Shown: positions 48,801 to 60,880 of the stretch, piece by piece
Layout of the letters: every line of letters begins with the position of its first letter
Numbering within the stretch: the stretch's first letter is position 1
Source: Anseranas semipalmata
Lineage: Eukaryota; Chordata; Aves; Anseriformes; Anseranatidae
Length of the DNA stretch: 64,000 nt
Assembly (NCBI GenBank): GCA_013399115.1
Contig: VXAA01007265.1
Location: 110,507 to 174,506 of the forward strand
Reading direction: 5' to 3'
Made by a program: the position numbers and the translations under genes
Notes under the pieces: generated by a model
The model's database searches: none
The model's input: only the letters and a program-made list of their open reading frames with translations
Told to the model about the DNA's origin: nothing

Positions 48801-51800
48801 AAACATGGACATTACCAAAACACATGTAAATAAGACACCAATTATGACTGTACATTATGTGCAATAAAATAACTGGAAAAAAGTGCATGTACTTTATCCT
48901 CAAAAGCAAATTGACAGCTCTCAAAGCTGTAGCTATAGTTTTATTTTCTGAAAAAGTTAAATTTTATTCTGTATCTAAACAGCAGAATAAAGAATGTACA
49001 TTTTTCACACTTCAATTTTCATTAATGCTTTTAGCACTGTTATGAAGGGTGTTACTTGTTGAAGAGACTTAAATTTTCATGGTCATCTGATTACCAGGAT
49101 ATTTTTTTGCTTAACTGTTGCTTATTGGATATGCTGTGTTGTCTGTAACTGTAAATGAAGCAAGTATGCGTTACTTACCGTAAACGTGCAATACACAGTT
49201 GGATTATAAATTTATGGATGCACCAATTTTATAAATTTCTTGGAGATGAACAAGTGATGATGATGTTATTGTAGTTCCGTAAGCATCACTGTTACAAGTG
49301 TTGGAGCAAATAAGGAAGAGAAGTACTTTGTACTAAAGCTAACATACTGTTCTTGGTTTATTCTGATTACTATAGAAAATGAAGATAATAATTTGCCACC
49401 CTAGCAAGTGTGGATCTAGTGAGGAACATACTTTGGGGAAGAAATTGTGTTTTAACGTTTTCATTAATATGGATGTGATAATATCTGGTTATAATTTGAG
49501 ATAATTTATTTACCAAAGCTATTCTTTGCTTAAAAAAAAAAAAGAGAAAAAAAAAAGAAAAAAGTCCCACTACCTTACACTGTTTAAATAAGTTTGTGTG
49601 CTTTAGTGTACAATAAATTGTACTTTAAGTGTACAATAGCTAAAGTTAAATGTGACATCTGTAGGAGTCTGGTAGAATAGGACAGGGGAGGCTAAATACC
49701 AACATTTGGGTACATGTCCTGCCCCACGCTGTTCCAGGAAGGATGAAAAAATTGGCATAATTAGCATTCAAAGATTTCTTCCATTATGAGTATTAACATA
49801 CTGGTGGCATACAGTTGTATCCGAACTAGCTCGAATCCTGGTCGTTCATTGCGGTGAAAATGTCAAGATGCTCTTTGGTGTGTGCCACTCGATGAGGTAA
49901 AGCAGCCCTTGGCAGCAGTTGTACTCATTGGTCTACAGATCCATGTTAGATGTGGAATTTAATGACCGGAATACCTCTACCAACAGACTTTGCTGTTCGT
50001 CTACCAACGTTGCCTGCATAAGTGTTTTGCTATGTTTGTGCCTGATGGCCTAACTCTACTATAGTTCTCCTGAATGTTTTTACTACAGCTACCGTAGTTT
50101 CCTTGAGGAAATAGAAACATAACGATTGTTGGTGTCAAAATAGTGAGAGTCTTTTATCGCTGAAGAGTGTAAAATGCAGTGTCTGAAATGAGGCCTTTCG
50201 CTTTGCCATTCAGGTCTACTAGTAAAAGTAGTGATATCAACTTTCTCAGTTGCTTTCTCAGTATCCCTATCAAGTTCGCAGTCAACAAATAGGCAATTGA
50301 CAGCCACTTCATGTTCAGTTGATCTCCTCTAAAAATTATCAACCATGATAAACAAGTAACTCCCCAAATGATACATTTTAAAGTCTTTGTTATAAAATAG
50401 TACAGTACACTAGCCTTTTTGCATTTCTGTCACTGCGTTTTCAGTGTTTTTATCTTCAGCAGCAAGCAAGGTCGACTCCTTTGAATAGCAAACAATAAAC
50501 TCAGAGGTGAGGTTCAAGAAAAAATACCAAATAATGGTGCACCTCTCAACATTGCATCATTTCAGCAGCTCATCAGCAAATGACATCTAAATTTTCTAAA
50601 TGAAATGTCAATGAAATCAATAAAAATCTAAATTTTATGTATTTGTCAATCACTTATGCAGACAAAAGGCTAAGCAGAGAAGTGGCTTTTGTTACTGGGA
50701 CCTTTTCTGAACAAATTCTGTTGATTCTCAGTACACTGAGGGTGGTCTTTCTGAAATAGGTGGTACTTTACTACCTGAAACTAAGATCATCCCAGGTCCT
50801 CCTGCCATAGGTCAGTCATGAAGCAGGTGATTGTTTTGGTGTTACTTCTGGTTTGCTCTCACAGTCTTTTAAATTAGAAAAATGAAACCCCATCTTTTGT
50901 ATCCAAAACTTTTTTTTTTTTTTTAATCATGGAAGATTAATCAGTCTCTACCTTGTATGGCAGTGTTTTAAAGGAGTATTTTTTTAATTGGAGCAAGTAC
51001 AGTAAAAAAGCAGGTTGAATAAGCAGGAGTATTATGGGAAATGTATTACTGTACAATAAAGATACTAGGATCACTATTCTGGAGTCTCACTGTATTATGT
51101 GCATTAGAAATGCACAATGCAATAATAGTGTAATATTTATCATTTTAGTTGTGTGCACCTTTTGAACTATGATTTCCAGAATCTGTTTTTCAATTCTCTG
51201 TAGCAATGGACAAGGTAGTTTTCATGTGACTAAGGATGTACCTTGTACAGTTCAGACTGTGAAATGGCAAGATACTGCAAATCATGTATGTACATGCCTC
51301 TTCCTGGAGTACAGCCTTTTTCAAAGCAATGTTTTAAGGTCTTGGCCTCAGATGTTATGTCATATGTGGTAAAACTGGGGTGCCAGGGAACATTGTTAGC
51401 CTACTGTTAATCTCCAAAAGTATAAACATTTACCAATTCTGAGATGTTATTATGTGTTAATTAGTGTGGCAATATCCATGTCTTCTTTTTAACATGGGTG
51501 CAATCTGAAGACCTTCACGTGCATACTAGTTAGTACATCTCTGGATCATTTCATAGAGTCGATCCAGTACTACAAAGCAGAGAAGGCCACAGGGCCACTA
51601 CTTGCATGCTCTTGGAGGACTTTTCCCATATAACCTTAGTGATGAGACAATTTTGATTCTTTCCCTGAAAGGCAATGAATGAAGCAGATCTTCTGTGGAA
51701 TTCAGCTTTATTTCTGAGAGAAAATAGGAAATGTAAACCTATGTGGATTGAAAGAAGATAAAGAATAATGATCATGTCAGAGCTTTGAATGCTGTCCTGA

Positions 51801-52309
51801 ACAGATTAATAAAATTAATTTGGACTTCGTATGAGCCAGGAGAAGAAGACAAATGTAAAGAAGAGCAGCATTGTCAAGATGCCCAGGCTATGTTGACGAG
51901 AAGTTCATCAGAGACTGTAGATTCAAATTTGAAGTATAGAAAACTGAAATTATCTCAGTCCTTCAAGAGTTGATTTGCCGTGTCTCCCTGTTATCTTAAT
52001 CAAACTTGTTAGTTTCTCTATTGGAAATCTTTCCCTTCTTCAGCCTATTTTGAATTTCACGTTATTTTCTTCTGAGGTTCTGCCGTGCCCCCCTGTGTGC
52101 TATCTTACGTTTCATAGGCAGAGTTTCCCTTCATTAGGATGGCCAGGTGGTACAGTTTGTTCTTGGTATAGAAACACTGCAAGCAAGACTTCAGGTCTAA
52201 ATCAGAATTTCCAAAGTGTGAGACTGTTTAGAAAGCCTGTTCAAATACACATGACTCAATCCAAGCAGACAGAAGAGGAATGTCTCGATGACGAGGGCAC
52301 AAACAAACA
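45866..52309. other. Downstream AT-rich sequence without a recognisable gene
   Basis: AT-rich. I found no coding exon. AATAAA copies occur (near 48,861 and 49,613), so a longer readthrough 3' UTR cannot be excluded. A second ACTAAC at 45,881-45,886 lies just past the inferred poly(A) site. An A-rich tract is at 49,531-49,566, a palindrome at 49,608-49,623 and a poly-T near 50,910-50,924. A small GC-rich patch lies at 48,540-48,650. Confidence 0.7.
49608..49638. repeat. Short palindrome plus direct repeat (GTACAAT)
   Basis: GTACAAT-AA-ATTGTAC is an inverted repeat with 7-bp arms (49,608-49,623). GTGTACAATA occurs at 49,606-49,615 and again at 49,629-49,638. The first copy contains AATAAA in context. 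Function unknown. Confidence 0.7.
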
Positions 52310-52475
52310 CTTGGAATACCTGGGTTCGAGATGATTCTTCCATCGCTGATGATTTCTGCAATTTTGGGCAAGAGCCTTGCAGCCACATCCAGAAAAACCC
52401 ATAGTCACCTGAAGCAGGAATTAAGCATTATTCAGATATCAAAACAGGGAGAGTGATTACCTAGGTTTTCAATAG
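52310..52475 (+). repeat. MIR-like SINE remnant 1
   Basis: By eye it follows the MIR order: ACCTGGGTTCGAG (the B-box-like part), then ATTTTGGGCAAGAGCCTT, then TCAGATATCAAAACAGGGAG and GATTACCTAG. Divergent but in the right order and spacing, downstream of QKI. Confidence 0.6.
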
Positions 52476-52814
52476 CAAAGTCCTTTTACGTTATTTCATA
52501 AAAGAAAGCACCATGACCTTATCTTCTGTTGTCCACATTTAGCAACAACAGCGAAAGAGAAGGGATGGTATGCACAGACAACATGCCTGCTGGAGAGCAG
52601 AGTGTGACGTGCTGGTCCCTGCATCCCAGTCGCTCAGCACGCCCACAGTAACCCGTTCAGCAGCTCAGCTGCTTGGGTACGTCCCTCGTCCCGCCACGCG
52701 TGTGCAGCGTCTGTGGGCCTCACTCAGCTCCACTTTTGAGCTCCCCTCCCAAGCTCTCTGTGAAGAAGCTCAGTGCTGTTTAACTCAAGTGCCTTTGTTG
52801 CTCTTGTTCTGAAT

Positions 52815-52925
52815 CTATGTACCTCAGGTCCCCATCTGTGAAATGAGGTGGACATGAACACCCTCGCAGCAGCAGATGAGGATAACTGCATTCACGACTG
52901 CGAAGTGCTCAGGCAGAACAGAGCT
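52815..52925 (+). repeat. MIR-like SINE remnant 2
   Basis: CCTCAGGTCCCCATCTGTGA then AATGAGG, followed by TGAGGATAACTGCATTCA and GAAGTGCTCAGGCAGAACA, matches the second half of the MIR core. It overlaps the same consensus region as the neighbour at 52.3 kb, so it is a separate insertion. Confidence 0.6.
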
Positions 52926-55442
52926 GAGTGCTCTCTTGCATGGTGTCCAAGTGTCTTATGATCTTGAATGTACTTAAAAATAAAGCATATAAACAAAACA
53001 AAATAGCTTTGACTTATTACTTAGTCAAGCCCACAGAATAAAAAGACTGCACAATCTCCTCAACCAGCTGAGCCCAAATTACCTCGGTGGGCATCGGCAG
53101 CGTCCGAGGTGGCTGCCTCCTGCCTTGGCTCGATCCGTGTTCATTGCTTTCTCTGTACCGTAGGCTCCCTGCAGAAGGACTGAGCTGCATTCCAGGTTCC
53201 CGTGGTCAGCGTGGTTGAGGAGAAGCAAAGGGACACAGACGCAGCTACCGGGACCGGCGTTTGTCTCTTAGCCAGTGGAATGTAAAAGCGGGGATAGCCA
53301 CTTGTGCTTGTGAGGACCTGCAGAACAGGCAAAGTTGGATTGTGTTGCAAACCTTACTGGTGGGAGTCGGAATTTCCCAGTATGATGTGGGAGATGAGAC
53401 GGGTGTGATAATTGTACAAGAGTATCTAATGCATCACGTTTTACTTGTTGGATTGTTAGTATCATCAGATTGCAAAATACCAAGATTGCTTAAATTTTCT
53501 CCTGCTTTTCAGGAAAATGCATGGCTGCTCCAAGACCTCGTTGGTGTTCACAGAGCGTGCTGAAGAGTCTAGCACGCGGATATTCTCACTGATGTTTGTG
53601 GGCTCAGGTTGTACCATTTTGAGCTTTTGACTAACTAGAGTTATCCCAATACAGTTACAACACAGTGATGGTTTAATATGTGATGCCCTTTACAATTATA
53701 GATCTGTTATATTGCACAGTAAGCTCAAGGGGTTGGAAAAGATGCAGCGAGGCAACATTCTGCATTGCTGTTTAACAAAGGTGTGCAAGTGTTACTGGAT
53801 GTAGGATACTTGTGACATACACCGTCTCCATTTGAGATCTCAGCTTAAAAATTCGATGACTTTTTTAAAAATCCTTATCTGTGATCTGGATGCTGCCTTT
53901 TTTGTTAGTATTGCTCATCCTTGTCTGTGTTTGGGAGCAGAAGTCAGCACAAAAACACCAGGTCTCTTATGCAGTCACCTGGGGTTCTGGTTGTTCAGTT
54001 CTCAGACCACCATATGATTTTTGAAACTGAAATGCCTTCAAATAATTAACTTTGCTGCAAGAAAAACAGTGCTTGCAGCCTCAGGCTTGTAGCTGTGAAC
54101 AGCTACTTTTGGGAAGCTAGTTTTGCAGTGAAGGAAATTTTGCCTTTGTAGGAAAAAGGTAAATGCTGTTTGTGAGAGACAAGACTTTGGATTTCTCAAG
54201 CAAGAGCTATCATCAGCAGATGATAGGTGTAAAACAAAATCAAAATCATCTAAGCAGCCATACCGCCAGTCCCAACAAAGCCCAATATTAGCTGATTTAT
54301 CCTTGGTCATGCTCAACCACGAGTCAGCTGGCAGCTGAACACTTCCTGTTGGCCAGCCCCAGTACAGGGGAAGGTATGAGGCGGGGATTTAGTTCCTCAG
54401 TCAAGTCTCAAGATTTTATCTTGCTGAAGTAAACACCTGTGTTATAAGAGTTGTCATGTACATCACAGTGATGGTAATAAATTATATCGATGTAGTAGGA
54501 CTTTCACCTACTCTAGATTTGTCTTCTTGACTTCCCTGTGTGAGGGAACCTTGAAATAAATGATTTCCACTCTGGCAAGCATCTGGTTGAAAACAAAAGT
54601 GAAACCAGTGAGTGAAACAGTTAAACTCCTGGCGTTTTAGGAGAGAGGGAAGTAGTAAATAATGTTGCCTCAGAGCAATTTCACCCTTGTCATCCCTTCT
54701 GCCCTTACAGTTTGCTGTCACTAGTCACTGTGAGCCAGACTGTGCACGTCTGAGAATACTTCAGGTGGAGCCAGTGGGGCTGCTCATGTGAGTAATTTGC
54801 AATGCACGCAGACTGGGCCGGCAGGACTGGCGCAATTAGACTCATTTCGGCTTTAAATTCTCTGGGAAGGGACTTAAGCATCTTGTCAGTAAAACGCTGG
54901 GTGCCATTCTGGTGCTGTGCTTTTTTGTGGCCTTTCTACAGCTCCTCATTTTCTCTCACCTTTTTCTTCACCCCCCTACCCACTGCAAGCATTAGAGTAG
55001 CAGCAGCTCTGACAAGGGATGCTAATGTGCCTCTGAGGGACCCACTTAGTGACGTGGCTTTGGCTCCCGAAGTTCCTTCTGCATCAAGTCTCCTCGCTGC
55101 TAGCAGGCTTGGAAAGGGACAGCCCGCTCGCAAAGGCAGGGAAAAAGTTGCATCAGGGGCTGGCGGCAACAGGAGAGTCTGGTTGTGCCGGTGAGTCAGC
55201 CCTACCACATGCTCCCTTGGCTTATTCCAGCCACATGCAAGCTTGTGCAGGCAGGGAAAATTCCTAGCTTTGCTTGATTTTGTGAGAGGAAAGGACCTGC
55301 TTTGCTGCTACTGTAGGCTCGGTTTGCTCAGAATAAAATCTCATGAAGGATAATCACTAAAATACTGAGATGAAATGCTTCTGTTTAATCCCTGACACAT
55401 CTTGCTCTTTTCACTGAGGGAAAAGTAGTAATTTATGGTTTC

Positions 55443-55463
55443 TTTTTTTTTTTTTTTTTTTTT
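55443..55463. repeat. (T)21 homopolymer
   Basis: An uninterrupted run of 21 T followed by CAG. It looks like a pyrimidine tract plus acceptor on the + strand, but no coding continuation is recognised. Confidence 0.9.
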
Positions 55464-57065
55464 CAGATTTAATTACCAGCTTTGATGTGTCTATAGTGGG
55501 CAGCGAATACAAAGTCTTCTGCCTGTACTGCTACCTATACGCTCGCGTATAAATAGCACTTTTGTTTCATGGGCTGAGACAATGGCTGAAGAGACATACC
55601 AATAGTGCAGCAGCGACTCCTTTGTATCGGGTCTAATATGCCTGCAGTCAGAAAAATACCGCGTATGCTTTGGCTTTGGGCTGGAGCTCACTCTGTGCAG
55701 AGGCTTAGCTCCCCATCAACCCTGCTGAGCCCTCAGCCAGGGCTTCCACATTGCCCTCGGAGAGGTACAGGAACCAGGAGGCTTCTGCATTCTCTTCATG
55801 GGTAGAGGCACATAAATAATGCCTTTATGACTCAGGTATGTCTTGAAATATGCAACCTGACGGCAGACAATTCTCCTTTATTGTGCAGATACTTGTTCTG
55901 AACCACATGGCTGCTAAGTCATGAAATATTAATGGCCATGCAAATCTTCTCTTCTGTATCACAAGCTTTTCTGTGTTCCTGACCCCCTGACTTCCTTTAA
56001 TCATCTCCTGGGTGTGTGGTCTGTTACTATTCTGAGATATCTTGTGAACAGGGGCAAAGTAATTACTTGATCCCTGCCTGCTGCAAGAGTCTTTTTGAAA
56101 AGAAAGTGGATAACTTGGGAGAGACGCTTCGTCCTTGCATTGAAATCAATCCCACCTGCTTGCTTCACAAGGTTTCTCTTTTGGGGGCCTGAAAGCAGAT
56201 CTGCTGTGTTTGGTGTTATTCTTATGACTTGGAAAACAGCATTCTTGGGTCTCCTATGACATCACCTGCTCCTCCATAGATTAAATACAATTTCTGATCA
56301 GATGTTTTCTCCTCTCCTCTGCTTCTCCTACTGATTTTGTTTAAGCCATCCTTATAAATAAGCTACAATTCCAACCAGAACTTTTGTTGTGATTCGTTAT
56401 AGGCAGGCCCAAAGATCTTCCAACAGGCAGTGCCTATTCCTTCTAGGGTTATCTTGCCCTTCTCCCTAATAATTAGAGGCTGAATTAGTGCCTGAAACAT
56501 GAAGTTTTTTTAAGAACCGTGGCATGTATTTTTGGCAGAAATCTCCTTTCCTTTCTCTACCTATTCTCTAACATCCAAAATACTAAAAATAATGATGTTA
56601 CCATTGTGTGGAAGTATGCAAATGCTCCCTAGTTCCCTGACAGACATAGGAGAGGTCAGTGATATGGTGCCACGATGGTCTGACAACCAAAGGAGCAGCT
56701 GCTGTACGAGCACTACGGCTGGAGAGAGGGACGCAGTCATGGAAGAGTGTTTGCCACGCGGGAGCTATTTTAGTAAGTCAGCGTGGTGGTGAAAGTATAG
56801 ACATGAGTCATTTTTAAAAGAGAGTTTGGAGTGACTGCCAAGAGCATGGTGTAGCACAAGGACAATAGTGACCGTACAGTTTAATACAAGGTTATTGAAT
56901 ATTGATCTGCACGTGGTTTCTGATTTCTGGAGCAATTTTGCCCAAGTGCAGGTCAGCAATGCAGTGCCCAAACCGGTGCCTTTTGAAATGGCAGTTTCAT
57001 AAAGACAGGGAGGTGGGGGAGGCAAGGGAAGGTTAAAACAGGCGTTATGAAAGCAGAGGAAGAGG

Positions 57066-57105
57066 GACTAGAAAACTTCAGGTGCCCGACTAGAAAACTT
57101 CAGGT
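57066..57105. repeat. Two-copy 22-bp tandem duplication
   Basis: GACTAGAAAACTTCAGGT at 57,066-57,083 recurs exactly at 57,088-57,105. Recent local slippage or duplication. Confidence 0.9.
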
Positions 57106-57765
57106 TCCACTTCGGGGTGGAACAGAAGAACCTTTCTCAGCCTCTGCCATTCAGTTGTCATTCAGTGTGTACCATTTCTGAGAGCTGGGTGTCAACCCGG
57201 GAGGAATCCACACCCTGACTTTTAAAGGTACAACGATATCTACAGCCAGAGCAGAAAAGCCAGTACGTCCCTCCCGGCCCTTCTGCAGCTTGTGGTGTCT
57301 CACAAGTCTCACGTTGTGGTGCCTCACCACGTCGGATGGCTTGTACGTGTCCAAACAGTGGTAACGAGTCCAGCTGCAGGTGCGGCCCTCCCTTGGCTTG
57401 CAAAGATGACAATTGCTAACTCTGGTTTTGGAAAGAGCTGAGCTCTGGCCAGCTGCAAGGAGCAGTGAGTAATCCTCATCTACCTGGCTTTGTAACCCAG
57501 CTGTGAGTCAGCATAACGAGCAACACCAAAAGCACCGGCCTGCCCGTCTTGTGCTTTCTTCGCCTGAGACTCCGAGACAGCCTGCAGTCTTGGTGTGCCT
57601 CAGTGCCAAGGTTTAGGCAGAGGAGACCCTGGGACAGCAGTTTTAAAGCACACCTTGCTGATGGGTGGAACAGTTTTGTAGTATGTTTGAATGTACAAAT
57701 GCTCAGTGCAAGTAATTAGGAAGCTTTCCATGATTTCCCTTCTGTGTACTTGGCGTTTTCCTCCA

Positions 57766-58265
57766 CAGCTGCGGTGCGGATGTCTATCAGAACACCCCTC
57801 GTCACCCTGCCTACCCCTCACCACCAGGCCCCAGCTGCAGGTCCCTCTCTCCTTTCCTCTCGCGTGCGATCCCGGCGAGCTGGAGCCGGCGGGGCTGGTG
57901 CCGGCAGCCAGGCCGGGGGCTGCCTGCGGGGAGGCTGTGGCCCCGCGCTGCTGGGCCCAGCCCCTCCGCCCTCCCCGGGCCCGGGCTGCGAGGCGGCACC
58001 CAGCTCGTCCCACCACCACCTCAGGGGCCGCGCTGCCACCTCCGCCCCCGTGGGCACGGTGTCCCCGATGTCCCCGCTTGGCTTTAAGCTCCGCCCGTGG
58101 CACCAGCACATCGGGGTTATGAACGCGGTGTGCCTCTGGTTTGAGCGCCAGTCGTGGGCTGGGTTGGCAGCATGCGGAGAACTGCGCTGCTGCGTGCTTC
58201 CAGCAGCTTCCCGCGCGTGGCACTCCACCCAGAGAGAAGGCACTCGATTTGGACGTGAAGAGCAG
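57766..58265. promoter_or_regulatory. CpG island, no associated gene recognised
   Basis: About 40 CpGs by hand count between 57,841 and 58,260, in strongly GC-rich DNA. It is far more CpG-dense than the rest of the downstream region. Open frames of 141-282 codons cross it on both strands and in several frames, which is a composition effect; the peptides are Pro/Ala/Gly/Arg-rich and unlike any family I know. CpG islands of this size usually mark promoters or developmental regulatory elements. Confidence 0.7.
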
Positions 58266-60725
58266 GAAAGTGAAGGCTAATAATGGAAGTTTATAAATGC
58301 AGCTGACATCTAACACCTCGTGTCTTTCTTGCCATCCTTCATTTACTCTCCTTGCTCTCCCTCCTTGTCTTAATTCTCTGTTGTTTCCCCCTGTGAGCGT
58401 AGTGCTGCTGAGAGTAGCTGGGTAGTGAAGTTTGATCCGTTTATACACCTACGGTCATGGCACGGGCTGCTGCTCTAACCCTGCACGTGAGGTGATCCAT
58501 GAAGCCTCCACAGCGAGCTGTGCTTTCATCAGCTATGGGCTGTACTGGAAATAGTTTCAGGTGTTAAGAACTTTGAGCTCTTATAGCTCACAGCTATTAA
58601 AAAAATACAGACAAAAACCTCTTACCTTTAAGAGTTTTCAGTGGAGACCCATCCACATAACAGGTGAGACGCCTGACCCTAGTCCTGGTCTGGGCTTCTC
58701 GGCTAGCTTTTCTCCCTTGTCAGCTGCAGGACATGGGCACCTCTAAGGGCAGCTCATCCTAGACCAGGAAAAATGTCCAAGACAGCTGGGAGGAATCACT
58801 CTCCTCCCTTTTCTGTTACCTGCCCAGGCTCCCCATGTGGTCAGCTTGGCTGGACACAAGCCCTTGAGACAGCAAAATCTGTGTGAGAGGAACATGCCTC
58901 ATGCTGGGCCTTGCGCAAAGCCCATGGAAGGCAAGGTAGACGTGGCAGACAACGAGGTCCTCGTCCTGTGCCATAGCCTTAAAACGAGACCATCCCTCCT
59001 CATCTGTGTCAGAAACTTCTCTGCCCCTTCTGCCTCTGCTTTAATGAACAGAAGTCTGGAAGATAAAAAACCATGTGCACACAAAGCTAGCTGGTTTGCA
59101 CTGAAACCTCCTGTATGTGTGAGGCTGACCTCCCCCTGATGCTCGCTGCCCTTCAGAGCCCTGCGGGTTTCCTATCTCATGAGAACAGGGGGAACTCCTG
59201 TGCCCCAAAATCCTCATAAAAAAGCACTTGCTCAGAGGTAGCAGGAGGCAAAACAGCGCGAGTTGTGCAGCTGAACTCATATTAGTGGAATTATTTCAAG
59301 CAGTCTGTACATTCCTTATAATTTATTATTAGCAGTATAAGAGGGAGAAAAATAACTCATTAAACAATCAGCAAGGCATTCATAAGACATTATGGTGATC
59401 AAGTCTCAGGGAAACACATGAGGCTTCACAAATATATTAAGTTTTATCTACCCAGTTAAGTCATTTTACATAGGAAAGTGAAACTTAATCCAACCAATCT
59501 GTCTCTGTAGCTGCTGCTCAAGGGGAAACAAATTCAGATCCACCATAATCTGAGTAATAGGTTCAACACCAGCTCCCTCTTATCAGAGGGAAAAGAGCAG
59601 TCTCATCTCATAGTTTCTGCAGGCTGCCCCATGCTTATCTACTCCCTGGTGGCCGTGCACCAGAGCAGAGCAGTTCGTGGAGCCCCCCTTCCAGGGGCTG
59701 CAAAGCCAAATGCGTCACCGTGATAACCCTCTCCCTTCCTCCCCGCTGCAGGAGCTTTGCTGCCGCTTGCTTTCCCGCGTGGGAGTTGCCCATACCCAGA
59801 CTTGTGAAAAACATTTGAAAAGGTGGCACTTTTCCCTTAGCACAAAGCTGTGTCCTTCCTCTAGTCAGCAACGAAGCAGTAAGATGCTGCTGTCAAACTT
59901 GCCCCTTGGAAACCATCTCTCCAAAATCAGACGTCTGGTATGCTTGCCTCCTAACTGTGCTACTACGTAGTGGGATGTTTGGGTGTTTTTTAGAAGCCAA
60001 AGCTCAGCAACATTTTCACTTCTTAACCCCATACTTTGCTTTCTGAACCTCTACTGTTTGCTTGTGCCACGCAGTGACGATCCTGTACGGGAAATAACTT
60101 GAGAACATCATAAAGACATTTCTGGGAGCAGTGAAACCTTCAAAGGAAAATTCTTGGGAGGCTGGAAATACAGTGGGAGGGAAAATATAATCTTTCTCTC
60201 GTATCAGATGAACTTCTGCCTTCCTTGAAATTCCTGTGAATTTCAAAGCCTTTGATGGTCATGAAACATCAGAGGAGCCTTTATGCTAAGCAAAACCTAT
60301 GTGAAAGAAGCACCGCTTCTGATCCCACCAGTAGCTGCTATGCACCCCGTTCCTCCTCCTCGTGTTTGTCATCCTCTCGGCCGGTGCAGTCACACTGCGT
60401 TTGTTCTGGTGGTCATGGCTCTGCCCTCACCGTGCTGTGCAGGGCGACGCTGGAGCACGGCCCATCGTAGGACTTGCCCACAGGGCCAGTGGGCCACCCT
60501 GGCTGCTCTCCTGCAGGTCTGAAATAGTCGATGTGCGATCGCTGTGGTAGCGTTGTCAGTTGACACTTAGCTCATTGCTCACAAATGTGGCTTATTTGTG
60601 CTTGACCCTCCCATCCAACCAATTCACATCCAGGCGCATCTGACCCATGGTGTCTGAGAGCATATGCAGGAGCCCTCCACGCTTCCTCTGGTCCTCCACC
60701 ACGTTTGTTGCCTCCTGTTCCCCAG
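58266..60725. other. Intergenic DNA between the CpG island and the CR1 fragment
   Basis: Mixed-composition DNA with no recognisable exon, repeat or RNA gene. Several overlapping short open frames near 58.8-59.3 and 60.25-60.55 kb are not supported as genes. Confidence 0.65.
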
Positions 60726-60880
60726 GATTCACAGAATCACAGAATCGTTCAGGTTGGAAGAGACCTCCAAGATCACCTAGTCCAACCTCTGACCTAACTC
60801 TAACAAGGCCCACACTAAACCATATCTCTAAGCTCAACATCTAAACGTCTTTTAAAGACCTCCAGGGATGATTCCTATCC
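60726..60880 (-). mobile_element. CR1 LINE 3'-end fragment, reverse orientation
   Basis: The + strand reads CACAGAATCACAGAATCGTT then CAGGTTGGAAGAGACCTCCA, then AGATCACCTAGTCCAACCTC. This is the reverse complement of the CR1 3' terminus and its short octamer-type repeats. It continues through CTAAGCTCAACATCTAAACG and AAAGACCTCCAGGGATG. Its 3' end lies at the left. The right boundary is approximate because the similarity fades. A short, dead avian CR1 copy. Confidence 0.93.

Larger units (their letters stand above)
52926..57765. other. Intergenic DNA, no gene recognised
   Basis: GC content is moderately higher than upstream. Open frames of 60-130 codons on both strands (for example 54,802-55,194) overlap each other and match no family I know. 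A 21-T run lies at 55,443-55,463, a TATA-like TATAAATAG at 55,548-55,556 and a 22-bp tandem duplication at 57,066-57,105. None proves a transcription unit. Confidence 0.65.

Noticed and set aside
51785..51973. 62-codon open frame with a charged, exon-like composition
   Set aside because: No recognisable family, no convincing splice sites or partner exons, and length expected by chance.
52319..52331. CTGGGTTCGAG, resembling a tRNA B box
   Set aside because: No matching A box or cloverleaf; it is better explained as the tRNA-derived part of a MIR-like SINE.
54802..55194. 130-codon open frame on the + strand
   Set aside because: Overlapped by a similarly long - strand frame, no domain recognised, moderately GC-rich sequence.
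55440..55475. 21-T tract plus CAG as a splice acceptor or as the poly(A) of a - strand retrocopy
   Set aside because: No coding continuation to the right and no TTTATT (reverse poly(A) signal) beside it; a plain homopolymer is the simplest reading.
57600..58448. 282-codon open frame on the - strand, the longest in the window
   Set aside because: It crosses a CpG island where stop codons are rare, overlaps long frames on both strands, and its Pro/Ala/Gly/Arg-rich peptide resembles no family I know.
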